Shown here: one piece after another, positions 1-7,860 of the stretch | Numbering within the stretch: the stretch's first letter is position 1 | Layout: the number at the start of each line of letters is the position of its first letter | Source: an uncultured Centipeda sp. | GTDB lineage: Bacteria; Bacillota; Negativicutes; Selenomonadales; Selenomonadaceae | NCBI GenBank assembly: GCA_905372865.1 | Contig: CAJPQT010000001.1 | Location: 1-64,000 of the forward strand | Length of the DNA: 64,000 bases | Reading direction: 5' to 3' | Translations under genes and position numbers: made by a program | Notes under the pieces: generated by a model | The model's database searches: none | Seen by the model: only the letters and a program-made list of their open reading frames with translations | Told to the model about the DNA's origin: nothing

Positions 1-53
1 GCAACTGACTCTTAATCAGTAGGTTCACGGTTCGATTCCGTGGTGGGTCACCA
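1..53 (+). tRNA. tRNA-Lys (anticodon CTT), 5' end outside the window
   Basis: The visible part holds the anticodon arm (stem ACTGA/TCAGT, 7-base loop CTCTTAA with CTT at the anticodon positions), the variable loop, a T arm (CACGG/CCGTG around TTCGATT), the 3' acceptor strand and an encoded CCA at 51-53. CTT reads AAG lysine codons. The D arm and 5' acceptor strand lie upstream of position 1. Confidence 0.9.
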
Positions 54-84
54 TGTGTATTTTATCCGCTTGGCGGTTTTTTCG

Positions 85-113
85 AAAGCAGGTTGGAACA
101 CCAACCTGCTTTT
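85..113 (+). terminator. Rho-independent terminator after tRNA-Lys
   Basis: A 12-bp perfect stem (85-96 with 101-112), a 4-base AACA loop and a short T run follow the tRNA by about 30 bases. It separates the tRNA transcript from surE. Confidence 0.75.
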
Positions 114-141
114 CGTATATTGAGATATAGGAGGCTCATGC

Positions 142-915
142 GTGAATATCCTGATATTAAATGATGACGGAATTGCGGCAGAGGGACTGAGATCACTCGC
201 ACGCCATCTTGCACAGCGCCACAGCGTGACTGTTGTAGCACCCATGCACCAACAGAGCGGAACCTCGCACGCGCTGACAATCGGGCGTGCAATCGAGGTG
301 CGTGCCGACGAATATTTCGACGCAGATGCGGCGATTCGGGCATGGGCAATCGACGGAACACCGACGGACTGCGGCAAGCTCTATCTCGATGCAATCGCAG
401 AGGAAATGCCGGATGTTGTGCTCTCGGGGATCAATCATGGGTCGAACCTCGGGACGGATGTCATCTATTCGGGAACGGTCGGAGCTGCATTCGAGGGATT
501 CTTTCATGGAATTCCATCGTTTGCGATTTCCTTGCCGGAAGGCAGTCACATTTCCTTTGCGGAGGCCGCGGCATATTTTGAGCCGTTTATGGAAAAGATT
601 CTGATGGGGACGGAAAAGCCGTTTCTGCTCAACATTAATTTTCCGAAGGAACTTGCAGACGGCATGCCGCAGTTTGTCTTTGCACGACAGGGCGGACGCG
701 ACTACATCAATGCCTTTGAGCGGATCGAGGAAAACGGGCGCGTGCACTATAAGGTGGCGGGTGAGGTGTCGGATACAGACAAGGGGGCAGGTACGGATAT
801 CTATGCGGTGGAGCATGGGCTGATCTCAGTGACACCGGTCGGCATGGATATGACGGATTATCCGCTGTTGGAGGAATGCGGCAGATTGTTTATGAAAGAC
901 GAAGGGAGATGCTGA
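142..915 (+). CDS. surE: SurE 5'/3'-nucleotidase (survival protein E)
   Basis: SurE proteins are metal-dependent nucleoside monophosphate phosphatases of the cytoplasm. The 257-residue length is typical. The metal-binding NDDG is at residues 7-10, the QQSG serine loop at 37-40, SGINHGSN at 95-102 and YSGTVGAA at 109-116. The GTG start at 142 has an AGGAGG 7 bases upstream; the nearby ATG at 139 is out of frame. It stands alone between the tRNA terminator and a terminator-like hairpin at 979. No clear promoter is visible between 113 and 129. Confidence 0.93.
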   Translation: MNILILNDDGIAAEGLRSLARHLAQRHSVTVVAPMHQQSGTSHALTIGRAIEVRADEYFDADAAIRAWAIDGTPTDCGKLYLDAIAEEMPDVVLSGINHGSNLGTDVIYSGTVGAAFEGFFHGIPSFAISLPEGSHISFAEAAAYFEPFMEKILMGTEKPFLLNINFPKELADGMPQFVFARQGGRDYINAFERIEENGRVHYKVAGEVSDTDKGAGTDIYAVEHGLISVTPVGMDMTDYPLLEECGRLFMKDEGRC

Positions 916-978
916 TAAGATGGCGGAGCTGAATTTATCAGTGATTCCCTAATATACACATTGATAATCACTATAAAG

Positions 979-1010
979 AGAGGGGATTCCGTCTTCTCCT
1001 CTTTTTTTTT
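979..1010 (+). terminator. Rho-independent terminator after surE
   Basis: An 8-bp stem (979-986 with 995-1002, one G-T pair) is followed by an eight-base T run. The stretch from 916 to here holds only an 11-codon open frame (920-952) that I do not call a gene. Confidence 0.7.
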
Positions 1011-1024
1011 ACGACTATTTGCGG

Positions 1025-1030
1025 TATAAT
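1025..1030 (+). promoter_or_regulatory. Candidate -10 box of the tetrapyrrole operon
   Basis: A consensus TATAAT lies 45 bases upstream of the GTG at 1075. The -35 region overlaps the T run of the preceding terminator and has no good match at the usual spacing, so the promoter is tentative. No riboswitch-like structure could be recognised in the 1011-1074 leader. Confidence 0.4.
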
Positions 1031-1074
1031 AGCGAACGTGAATAGGATTCATATTTTTCTTTGGGGGAATCATC

Positions 1075-1737
1075 GTGCTGTATCCGATGAATGTTGATCT
1101 GGCCGGGCGTCTTGTCATCATCATCGGCGGCGGTGTGGTCGCGGAGCGCAAGGTGCGCGGCATTCTTGCGCTCGACGCGGAGGTTGCAGTGCGTGTTATC
1201 GCTCCCGCAATGACGGATGTGCTGCGTGAACTTGCCGACAGCGGACAGATTGAATGGAGCGAAGAGCGCTACGCAGGCGGTATGTTGGAAGGAGCATTTC
1301 TGGTCTATGCAGCGACCGACTCGCCGTCGGTCAATGCGGAAGTCGCTGCTGAGGCAAAGAGACTCGGGCTGCTTGTCAATGTGATTGATGATCCGAACGC
1401 CTCATCCTTTCAACTGCCTGCAACGCTGCGGCGCGGAGATTTTCTGCTGACTGTTTCGACGGGCGGCGGCAGCCCTGCACTTTCACGGGCAATACGGATG
1501 GAGATGGAGCAACTCTATCCGCCTGCGTTTGGGCTGTGGTTGGAGCGCGTTGCACGTCTGCGCTCAGAACTGCAGGAGGCGCTGCCGTCGAGCAGGGAGC
1601 GTACGCGTTTTTGGCGTATGGCACTGCGTCCCCATCTTTTGGATATGATCCGCAATGGAGAGTTAGAGAAAGCAGAGGTTGAGTTACGCAATGCAGCTCT
1701 TGACATTGGGGCTAAATCATCGAACGGCTCCGGTTGA
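1075..1737 (+). CDS. Precorrin-2 dehydrogenase / sirohydrochlorin ferrochelatase (CysG N-terminal/Met8 type)
   Basis: The family oxidises precorrin-2 to sirohydrochlorin with NAD+ and may insert iron to give siroheme. The Rossmann glycine motif GGGVVAERK is at residues 18-26, close to the N terminus as in CysG-N and Met8, and the LPATLRRGDF and STGGGSPALSR segments are characteristic. The GTG start at 1075 has GGGGG 7 bases upstream; ATG at 1087 is an alternative. It is the first gene of an operon whose next members supply its substrate, and it overlaps hemA by 47 bases. It lacks the methyltransferase half of CysG, which is supplied by the CobA domain encoded at 3902. Confidence 0.88.
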   Translation: MLYPMNVDLAGRLVIIIGGGVVAERKVRGILALDAEVAVRVIAPAMTDVLRELADSGQIEWSEERYAGGMLEGAFLVYAATDSPSVNAEVAAEAKRLGLLVNVIDDPNASSFQLPATLRRGDFLLTVSTGGGSPALSRAIRMEMEQLYPPAFGLWLERVARLRSELQEALPSSRERTRFWRMALRPHLLDMIRNGELEKAEVELRNAALDIGAKSSNGSG

Positions 1738-3010
1738 TGTGCGTGAGCGCGTTTCATTTTCCCGTGAGGAACTGCGTTCAGGGCTGATGAATCTGGGAGA
1801 ATACGACGGTCTGAGCGGATTGGTCGTCCTGTCCACCTGCAACCGAACGGAACTCTATGCATCGGTGGATGAGTCTGCGGCAGGAGCACAGGCGCTGCGC
1901 CAGTTTCTGAATGATCTGGCACAGGGCGGGGATGATCTGGACGAATATCTGTATACGTACACGGATGACGAAGCGATCCGACATCTCTTCCGCGTTTCCT
2001 CCAGCCTTGATTCCCTGGTGCTCGGCGAGGGGCAGATTCTCTCGCAGGTCAAGGAAGCGTATGCGATTGCACGTGAGGCAGGGGCGACGAGTACGGTGCT
2101 CAATCTGCTCTTTCACCGTGCCATCGCAACGGGAAAACGCGTGCGGACGGAGACGCGCATCGCGTACCGTTCGGTATCCGTGAGCTATGCAGCGGTGGAG
2201 CTTGCCGCTGCATCCCTCGGCGGGCTGGGCGGCTGCAGCGGACTGGTCTTCGGTGCGGGCAAGATGGCGGAACTGACGGCGGAACATCTGCGTGCGCATG
2301 GCATCGAAACAATCTACGTGGCGAATCGCCATATCGAGCGTGCACAGCGCCTTGCCGAACGGATCGGGGGGGAAGCGATCCCCTTTGACCGTGCACTGGA
2401 CTATATGACCTGTGTCGATGTGGTGGTGACATCTACGGGAGCCCCGCACTATGTTGTCAAGTCGTGGGAAGCGCGCCGCGTGATGGCACGGCGGCAGGGG
2501 CGGAAACTCTTCCTCATCGACATCGCTGTTCCGCGCGATGTCGATCCCGAGGTCGCGGGCATCAAGGGCATCGAACTCTACAACATCGACGCGCTTGAGG
2601 CGGTGGTGGACGAGCATCTCAATGAACGTCAGGCAGAGGCAGTCAAGGCAGAGGACATCGTGGACGAGGAGGTGGCAGCCCTTCTTGAACGCTTTAAATA
2701 TCTGTCCTTTCAGCCGCTCATGGCACTCCTCTCGGGGCGCTGTGAGCGCATCCGAGAACGCGAGATCAAGCGCGTAAGTGCAAAGCTTCCGGATCTTTCG
2801 GAGGAAGAGGGACGGCAAGTGGAGCACATGAGCCGCATGATCGTACGAAAGATCCTGCGGATCCCGATGATGAAGCTGCGCGCCTCCGCAGGTACAACGG
2901 ATGAGGCGTTCTACATCGAGGCAATGCGCGCACTCTTTAAGTTGGATGCAATAGGAGAGACAGGTACAAGTGAACAGCGACACAATCACTATCGGTACGC
3001 GGGCAAGTAG
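1691..3010 (+). CDS. hemA: Glutamyl-tRNA reductase
   Basis: HemA reduces glutamyl-tRNA(Glu) to glutamate-1-semialdehyde, the first committed step of the C5 pathway to 5-aminolevulinate. With the ATG at 1691 the protein has 439 residues. The N terminus LGLNHRTAPV matches the family, catalytic Cys50 sits in STCNRTELY, LGEGQILSQVK is at about 111-121 and the NADPH-binding GAGKMAE at about 188-194. An in-frame TTG at 1679 would add four residues but directly abuts a GAGG, so ATG 1691 is preferred. The gene overlaps both the upstream dehydrogenase and hemC, which implies translational coupling. Confidence 0.96.
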   Translation: MQLLTLGLNHRTAPVDVRERVSFSREELRSGLMNLGEYDGLSGLVVLSTCNRTELYASVDESAAGAQALRQFLNDLAQGGDDLDEYLYTYTDDEAIRHLFRVSSSLDSLVLGEGQILSQVKEAYAIAREAGATSTVLNLLFHRAIATGKRVRTETRIAYRSVSVSYAAVELAAASLGGLGGCSGLVFGAGKMAELTAEHLRAHGIETIYVANRHIERAQRLAERIGGEAIPFDRALDYMTCVDVVVTSTGAPHYVVKSWEARRVMARRQGRKLFLIDIAVPRDVDPEVAGIKGIELYNIDALEAVVDEHLNERQAEAVKAEDIVDEEVAALLERFKYLSFQPLMALLSGRCERIREREIKRVSAKLPDLSEEEGRQVEHMSRMIVRKILRIPMMKLRASAGTTDEAFYIEAMRALFKLDAIGETGTSEQRHNHYRYAGK

Positions 3011-3905
3011 GCTAGCTCTGTGGCAGGCGGAATACATCGCGGCAGAGATTGAAAAACAGCACCCTACTGTGCGTGTGGAGCTCCGAAAGATGACGACGAA
3101 GGGCGACCGTATTCTCGATGCACCGCTCGCAAAAATCGGGGGCAAGGGGCTCTTTACAAAGGAGCTCGAACAGGCAATGCTCACAGGTGAGATCGATCTC
3201 GCCGTGCACAGTCTGAAGGATATGCCAACAGAAGTTCCCGATGGGCTGGTCATCGGTGCAGTCACGGAGCGGCTGGATGCGGGCGATGCATTTGTCAGTG
3301 TGCGCTATCGGTCGATGGAGGAGCTGCCCCAAGGGGCAAAGGTTGGTACCTCAAGCCTCAGGCGGCGCGCCCAGCTGCTTGCTGTGCGCCCGGATCTCAA
3401 GATCCACGATCTGCGCGGCAATGTCAATACGCGGCTTGCAAAGCTTGATGCGGGGGAGTTCGATGCGATTGTCCTCGCGGCAGCAGGGCTGAAACGCCTT
3501 GGGCTTGGTGATCGTATTCGCACGACTCTCCCGCGTTCCATGATCCTTCCCGCCGTCGGGCAGGGAGCACTCGCGATCGAATGTCGTGCGGACGATATGC
3601 GAATTCTGGAGTTGATTGACTTCCTGCGTGATCCACAGATGACGGCAGCAGCGACTGCGGAGCGCGCCTTCCTGCGGCGTGTTGAGGGCGGTTGTCAGAT
3701 CCCTGTCGGTGTCTACGCTGAGGTCGGTGCGGGCAATGTGCTCCACGTTGAGGCGATGATTGCCTCCGTCGACGGGATGCGTGTCTGCCGATCGCGCTCC
3801 AGAGGAACGCCGGAGACGGCGGAGAAGATCGGCATTGCTCTGGCAGAGGAGCTGCTTGATGTCGGTGGCCGAGAGATTTTGAAAGAGATAGGAATTACGG
3901 TATGA
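2970..3905 (+). CDS. hemC: Hydroxymethylbilane synthase (porphobilinogen deaminase)
   Basis: HemC joins four porphobilinogens into hydroxymethylbilane. The protein is 311 residues. The catalytic aspartate is in SLKDMPT (Asp84) and the dipyrromethane cofactor attaches at Cys242 in EGGCQIPVG; both match the E. coli numbering. GTSSLRRRAQ and GNVNTRLAKLD are also conserved. The GTG start has AGGAGAG 10 bases upstream inside hemA. Its stop overlaps the next start in an ATGA arrangement. Confidence 0.96.
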   Translation: MNSDTITIGTRASRLALWQAEYIAAEIEKQHPTVRVELRKMTTKGDRILDAPLAKIGGKGLFTKELEQAMLTGEIDLAVHSLKDMPTEVPDGLVIGAVTERLDAGDAFVSVRYRSMEELPQGAKVGTSSLRRRAQLLAVRPDLKIHDLRGNVNTRLAKLDAGEFDAIVLAAAGLKRLGLGDRIRTTLPRSMILPAVGQGALAIECRADDMRILELIDFLRDPQMTAAATAERAFLRRVEGGCQIPVGVYAEVGAGNVLHVEAMIASVDGMRVCRSRSRGTPETAEKIGIALAEELLDVGGREILKEIGITV

Positions 3906-5419
3906 GCGGAAAAGTATTTCTTGTCGGCGCGGGTCCGGGCGATCCGCGCCTTTTGACGGTTGGCGCAATGAACTGCCTGAAGCAGGCGGATGTCGTCGTC
4001 TATGACCACCTCGCGGACGAGAGCATTCTCTCCTATGTGCCCGCTGAGGCAGAGCGCATCTATGTCGGAAAGCAGTCCTGCAAGCATACGATGCGGCAGG
4101 AGGATATCAATGTCCTGCTGGCGGACAAAGCGGATGAGGGGAAGACGGTTGTTCGCCTCAAGGGCGGCGATCCATTTGTCTTTGGGCGCGGCGGCGAGGA
4201 GGCGCTCGTACTCCTTGCACGCGGCATCCCCTTCGAGGTGCTGCCTGGCGTGACCTCGGCGATCAGCGTCCCTGCCTATGCGGGCATCCCTGTGACGCAT
4301 CGCGGCGTTGCCGTCTCCTTCGCGGTCATCACAGGACATGAGGATCCGACGAAGTCGGAATCTCACATTCGTTGGAAGCATCTCGCAACAGGGGTTGACA
4401 CGCTGATTTTTCTGATGGGGGTAGCCAATCTTCCCATTATCACGAAGAATCTCATCGACAACGGTCGCCCTGCCGATACCCCTGCGGCAATCATTCGCTG
4501 GGGAACGCGTGCCGACCAGGAGACATACGTCACGACCGTCGGCGAAGCAGCTGCGATGGCAGAGCGAGACGGGATTCTTCCGCCCGCAATATTTATCGTC
4601 GGTGAGGTGGTAAAGCTGCGTGAGCAGCTGCGTTGGTTCGATCGCGCAGATATTCGCCCACTGCACGGAAAGCGCATTCTTGTGACACGCGCTCGTGCAC
4701 AGGCATCTGCACTGACGGAACAGCTGACGGCACTGGGCGCATCCTGCATCGAGACCCCCGTAATCCGCATCGCACCGCCTGCGGATAGCTATGCGGCACT
4801 GGATCACGCCATCGACGAAATTCATGTCTATCAATGGCTGATCTTTACGAGCACGAATGGTGTGGAGCATTTCTTTGCGCGTCTGCATCATGCGGAGAAG
4901 GACACGCGTGTGCTTGGCTATGCAAAAATCGCCGCCATTGGCTCTGCAACGGCAAAGGCGCTGCGTTCGTTTGGCGTTCATGCCGATATCGTTCCGAAGG
5001 AATTCCGAGCCGAGGCGCTTGTCGATGCTCTTTCTCCCATCCTGCCGCCGCACGCGCGTATTCTGCTGGCACGCGCCCAGGAGGCGCGCGATGTACTGCC
5101 TGAGTCGCTGCGCACCCACGGAGCGACCGTTGATGTTGCGCCGGCATACGCGACGGTTCCGGAACGCGAGGGCGGAGAGGAGCTTGCCGCACGTCTGATG
5201 CGCGGGGAGATTGACTTCGTAACATTTACCAGTTCGTCTACCGTGAAAAACCTTGTGCAGCAGCTCAGCAACATCACGCCGCTGCAGCACACCAAGATCG
5301 CCTGCATCGGCCCCGTCACGGCAGAAACCGCACGGAGTTTCGCACTCGAACCCGACATTGTGGCAGAGCATTATACGATTGATGGCTTGGTTCATGCGAT
5401 AAGGGAGTATGTGCAATGA
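3902..5419 (+). CDS. cobA-hemD: Fused uroporphyrinogen-III C-methyltransferase (CobA/SumT) and uroporphyrinogen-III synthase (HemD)
   Basis: The 505-residue protein joins two consecutive activities. Residues 1 to about 245 are the SAM-dependent methyltransferase: GAGPGDP at 9-15, RLKGGDPFVFGRGGEE at 85-100, and LPGVTSAISVPAYAGIP. Residues from about 257 to the end are HemD, beginning KRILVTRARAQ. HemD cyclises hydroxymethylbilane to uroporphyrinogen III and CobA methylates it twice to precorrin-2. The fusion commits flux to siroheme or corrinoids. It overlaps hemC and hemB by four bases each. Such fusions are common in anaerobic Firmicutes. Confidence 0.94.
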   Translation: MSGKVFLVGAGPGDPRLLTVGAMNCLKQADVVVYDHLADESILSYVPAEAERIYVGKQSCKHTMRQEDINVLLADKADEGKTVVRLKGGDPFVFGRGGEEALVLLARGIPFEVLPGVTSAISVPAYAGIPVTHRGVAVSFAVITGHEDPTKSESHIRWKHLATGVDTLIFLMGVANLPIITKNLIDNGRPADTPAAIIRWGTRADQETYVTTVGEAAAMAERDGILPPAIFIVGEVVKLREQLRWFDRADIRPLHGKRILVTRARAQASALTEQLTALGASCIETPVIRIAPPADSYAALDHAIDEIHVYQWLIFTSTNGVEHFFARLHHAEKDTRVLGYAKIAAIGSATAKALRSFGVHADIVPKEFRAEALVDALSPILPPHARILLARAQEARDVLPESLRTHGATVDVAPAYATVPEREGGEELAARLMRGEIDFVTFTSSSTVKNLVQQLSNITPLQHTKIACIGPVTAETARSFALEPDIVAEHYTIDGLVHAIREYVQ

Positions 5420-6387
5420 ATATGATTCAGCGTCCGCGCCGCCTGCGTATCTCAGAGGGAATGCGCGATCTCGTGCGTGAGACCGAACTCTCACCGCGCG
5501 ACTTTGTCTATCCGATCTTCGTCGTGCCGGGAGAACATATCAAGGAAGAGATTCCGAGTATGCCGGGCTGCTGTCACTACTCTGTGGATCAGGTCGCTGC
5601 ACTTGCGCGTGAAATTGCAGCGCTTGGGATTCCTGCGGTCGAGGTGTTCGGTCTGCCGGAGTACAAGGATGAGATCGGCTCGAGCGCATGGGATATGACG
5701 AGTCCTGTGCAGCGTGCGATTGCGGCGATCAAGGAGGCCGTTCCGCAGCTGCTCGTTGTCGGCGATGTCTGCCTCTGCCAGTATACGACACATGGTCACT
5801 GCGGCGAGCTGCACGATCACTATGTAGACAATGACGCTACTCTGCCGCACCTCGTCCAGACGGCTGTCAGTCAGGCGCGTGCGGGAGCAGACATCATTGC
5901 GCCGTCCGACATGATGGACGGGCGCATTGCTGCCATCCGCGCGGGGCTCGACGCGGAGGGGTTTGTCAATACGAGCATCATGAGCTATGCGGTAAAGTAT
6001 GCCTCGGGCTACTACGGCCCCTTTCGTGATGCAGCGGACAGTACGCCCGCCTTTGGCGATCGCCGCCAGTATCAAATGGATCCCGCAAATGTGCGCGAGG
6101 CTCTGAAGGAAGCGGCCCTCGACGTGGAGGAGGGCGCGGACATCATCATGGTGAAACCGGCGCTCGCCTATCTCGATGTCGTGCATCAGGTCTACGAACG
6201 CACAGATCGCCCGATCGCGGTCTACAATGTCAGCGGGGAGTATGCGATGGTCAAGGCCGCCGCTGCAAACGGCTGGATTGACGAGCAGCGCATTGTCTTG
6301 GAGACGCTGACAAGCATGAAGCGTGCGGGGGCAAAGATCATCATTTCCTACCATGCAATGGATGCCGCAACATGGCTCAATGCCTGA
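5416..6387 (+). CDS. hemB: Delta-aminolevulinic acid dehydratase (porphobilinogen synthase)
   Basis: HemB condenses two 5-aminolevulinates to porphobilinogen. At 323 residues it has family length. Schiff-base lysines are seen at K194 (YAVKYAS) and K247 (MVKPA). The cysteine triad C119, C121 and C129 (GDVCLCQYTTHGHCG) marks a zinc-dependent enzyme. The start overlaps the cobA-hemD stop (ATGA) and the stop lies 12 bases before hemL. Confidence 0.96.
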   Translation: MNMIQRPRRLRISEGMRDLVRETELSPRDFVYPIFVVPGEHIKEEIPSMPGCCHYSVDQVAALAREIAALGIPAVEVFGLPEYKDEIGSSAWDMTSPVQRAIAAIKEAVPQLLVVGDVCLCQYTTHGHCGELHDHYVDNDATLPHLVQTAVSQARAGADIIAPSDMMDGRIAAIRAGLDAEGFVNTSIMSYAVKYASGYYGPFRDAADSTPAFGDRRQYQMDPANVREALKEAALDVEEGADIIMVKPALAYLDVVHQVYERTDRPIAVYNVSGEYAMVKAAAANGWIDEQRIVLETLTSMKRAGAKIIISYHAMDAATWLNA

Positions 6388-6398
6388 GGAGGTCCGTT

Positions 6399-7718
6399 AT
6401 GCGAAATACACAGCAGTCAAAAGCCGCCTTTGCCGAGGCGAAGCAGTATATGCCGGGAGGAGTGAACAGCCCCGTTCGTTCCTTTGCCAATGTGGGCGGA
6501 AATCCTCCCTTTATTGCGCGTGCTGAGGGTGCGAAGATCTATGATATTGACGGAAATGAATACATTGACTATGTGGGATCGTGGGGACCGATGGTCGTCG
6601 GTCATGCACATCCGCAGGTTGTCAAGGCGCTTCAAGAAGCAGTAACGCGCAGCACAAGCTACGGTGCACCGACACTTCTCGAAACCGAACTTGCAAAGCT
6701 GGTGCAGAGCGTATATCCCTCCATCGAAGTCATTCGCATGGTGAACTCCGGGACGGAGGCGACAATGAGTGCACTTCGTCTGGCACGCGGCTATACGGGG
6801 CGTGACAAGATTGTAAAATTCATCGGCTGCTATCATGGACACAGCGACAGCTTGCTTGTCAGTGCCGGCTCGGGGTTGGCGACGTTCGGCGTGCCAAGCT
6901 CTCCCGGTGTGACAAAGGGGACGGCGGCAGATACAATCACCGTGCCATACAATGATGCGGATGCCATTCGTGCTGTCATGGAGCGTGAAGGGGACGCGAT
7001 TGCAGCGGTCATTGTGGAACCTGTGGCGGGCAATATGGGGCTCGTCCTGCCGCGTCAGGGCTATCTTTCTCTGCTCCGTGAGCTCACGGAGCAGCACGGT
7101 ACGCTGCTCATCTTCGATGAGGTCATGTGCGGCTTCCGTGCCTCGCTCGGCGGAGCACAGGCGGCCTACGGCATCCGCCCCGACCTTACCTGCCTCGGCA
7201 AAATTATCGGCGGTGGATTGCCCGTCGCGGCGTACGGCGGACGACGCGAGATCATGGAGCGTGTCTCTCCGGCGGGTCCCGTCTATCAGGCGGGCACGCT
7301 CTCCGGCAATCCGCTTGCGATGACGGCGGGTATTGAGACGCTGAAGATTCTCACGGCAGAGCCCGAGGAGGGCAGGGCAGACTACAGCCGTGAGCTGACC
7401 ATCAAAACGAAGAATCTGCTGCTTGGCTGGCAGCGTGTTGCCAAGGATGCGGCTGTGCCGATCTGTGCGCATCAGGCGGGTTCGATGTTCGGCATCTTCT
7501 TCATTGACCGCGAGGTCTATGACTACAGGGATGCAGAGGCGGCCGATCAGGCAGCATTCCGTGTATGGTTCGAGACGATGCTGGACGAGGGCATCTATCT
7601 CGCACCGTCGCAGTTTGAGACACTCTTCCTCTCGGGTGCACATACGGATGACGATATTGCACGGACGATTGCTGCGGCCGAAAAGGGGTTCGCCGCGGTG
7701 AAGAAAATGCGTGGGTAA
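6399..7718 (+). CDS. hemL: Glutamate-1-semialdehyde 2,1-aminomutase
   Basis: HemL converts glutamate-1-semialdehyde to 5-aminolevulinate with pyridoxal or pyridoxamine phosphate. The PLP lysine is K268 in CLGKIIGGGLP, and FDEVMCGFR provides the cofactor-binding aspartate (about D240). The ATG at 6399 has a GAGGAGG 6 bases upstream; an in-frame ATG at 6372 inside hemB lacks a ribosome binding site. The protein is 439 residues. As the last gene of the operon it is followed by a strong terminator. With hemA it completes the C5 route. Confidence 0.95.
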   Translation: MRNTQQSKAAFAEAKQYMPGGVNSPVRSFANVGGNPPFIARAEGAKIYDIDGNEYIDYVGSWGPMVVGHAHPQVVKALQEAVTRSTSYGAPTLLETELAKLVQSVYPSIEVIRMVNSGTEATMSALRLARGYTGRDKIVKFIGCYHGHSDSLLVSAGSGLATFGVPSSPGVTKGTAADTITVPYNDADAIRAVMEREGDAIAAVIVEPVAGNMGLVLPRQGYLSLLRELTEQHGTLLIFDEVMCGFRASLGGAQAAYGIRPDLTCLGKIIGGGLPVAAYGGRREIMERVSPAGPVYQAGTLSGNPLAMTAGIETLKILTAEPEEGRADYSRELTIKTKNLLLGWQRVAKDAAVPICAHQAGSMFGIFFIDREVYDYRDAEAADQAAFRVWFETMLDEGIYLAPSQFETLFLSGAHTDDDIARTIAAAEKGFAAVKKMRG

Positions 7719-7727
7719 ATTCATAAG

Positions 7728-7778
7728 CAAATGGCTGCTCTGAGAAGTTTTTAACTTTGCAGAGCAGCCATTTGTTTT
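7728..7778 (+). terminator. Terminator of the tetrapyrrole operon
   Basis: A 15-bp perfect inverted repeat (7728-7742 with 7760-7774) has a 17-base loop and is followed by a short T-rich stretch. It lies 9 bases after the hemL stop. Confidence 0.75.
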
Positions 7779-7791
7779 GCGAAAAGTGCGA

Positions 7792-7820
7792 TTGCTAGTA
7801 GGAATGGCTTATGTTATAAT
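7792..7820 (+). promoter_or_regulatory. Sigma-70-type promoter for the flippase/lipid-kinase pair
   Basis: TTGCTA (7792-7797) and TATAAT (7815-7820) are separated by 17 bases, 41 bases before the GTG at 7861 and just after the hemL terminator. Confidence 0.65.
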
Positions 7821-7860
7821 TCAACGTAACAGATGATGTTCAAAATATCGTATTGAGGCG

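Noticed and set aside
920..952. An 11-codon frame (MAELNLSVIP) after surE
   Set aside because: Too short to assign, no clear ribosome binding site and closely followed by a terminator; it may be a gene remnant.
3713..5494. Long minus-strand open frame opposite hemC, cobA-hemD and hemB
   Set aside because: It mirrors strongly conserved genes on the plus strand; composition is that of a shadow frame.
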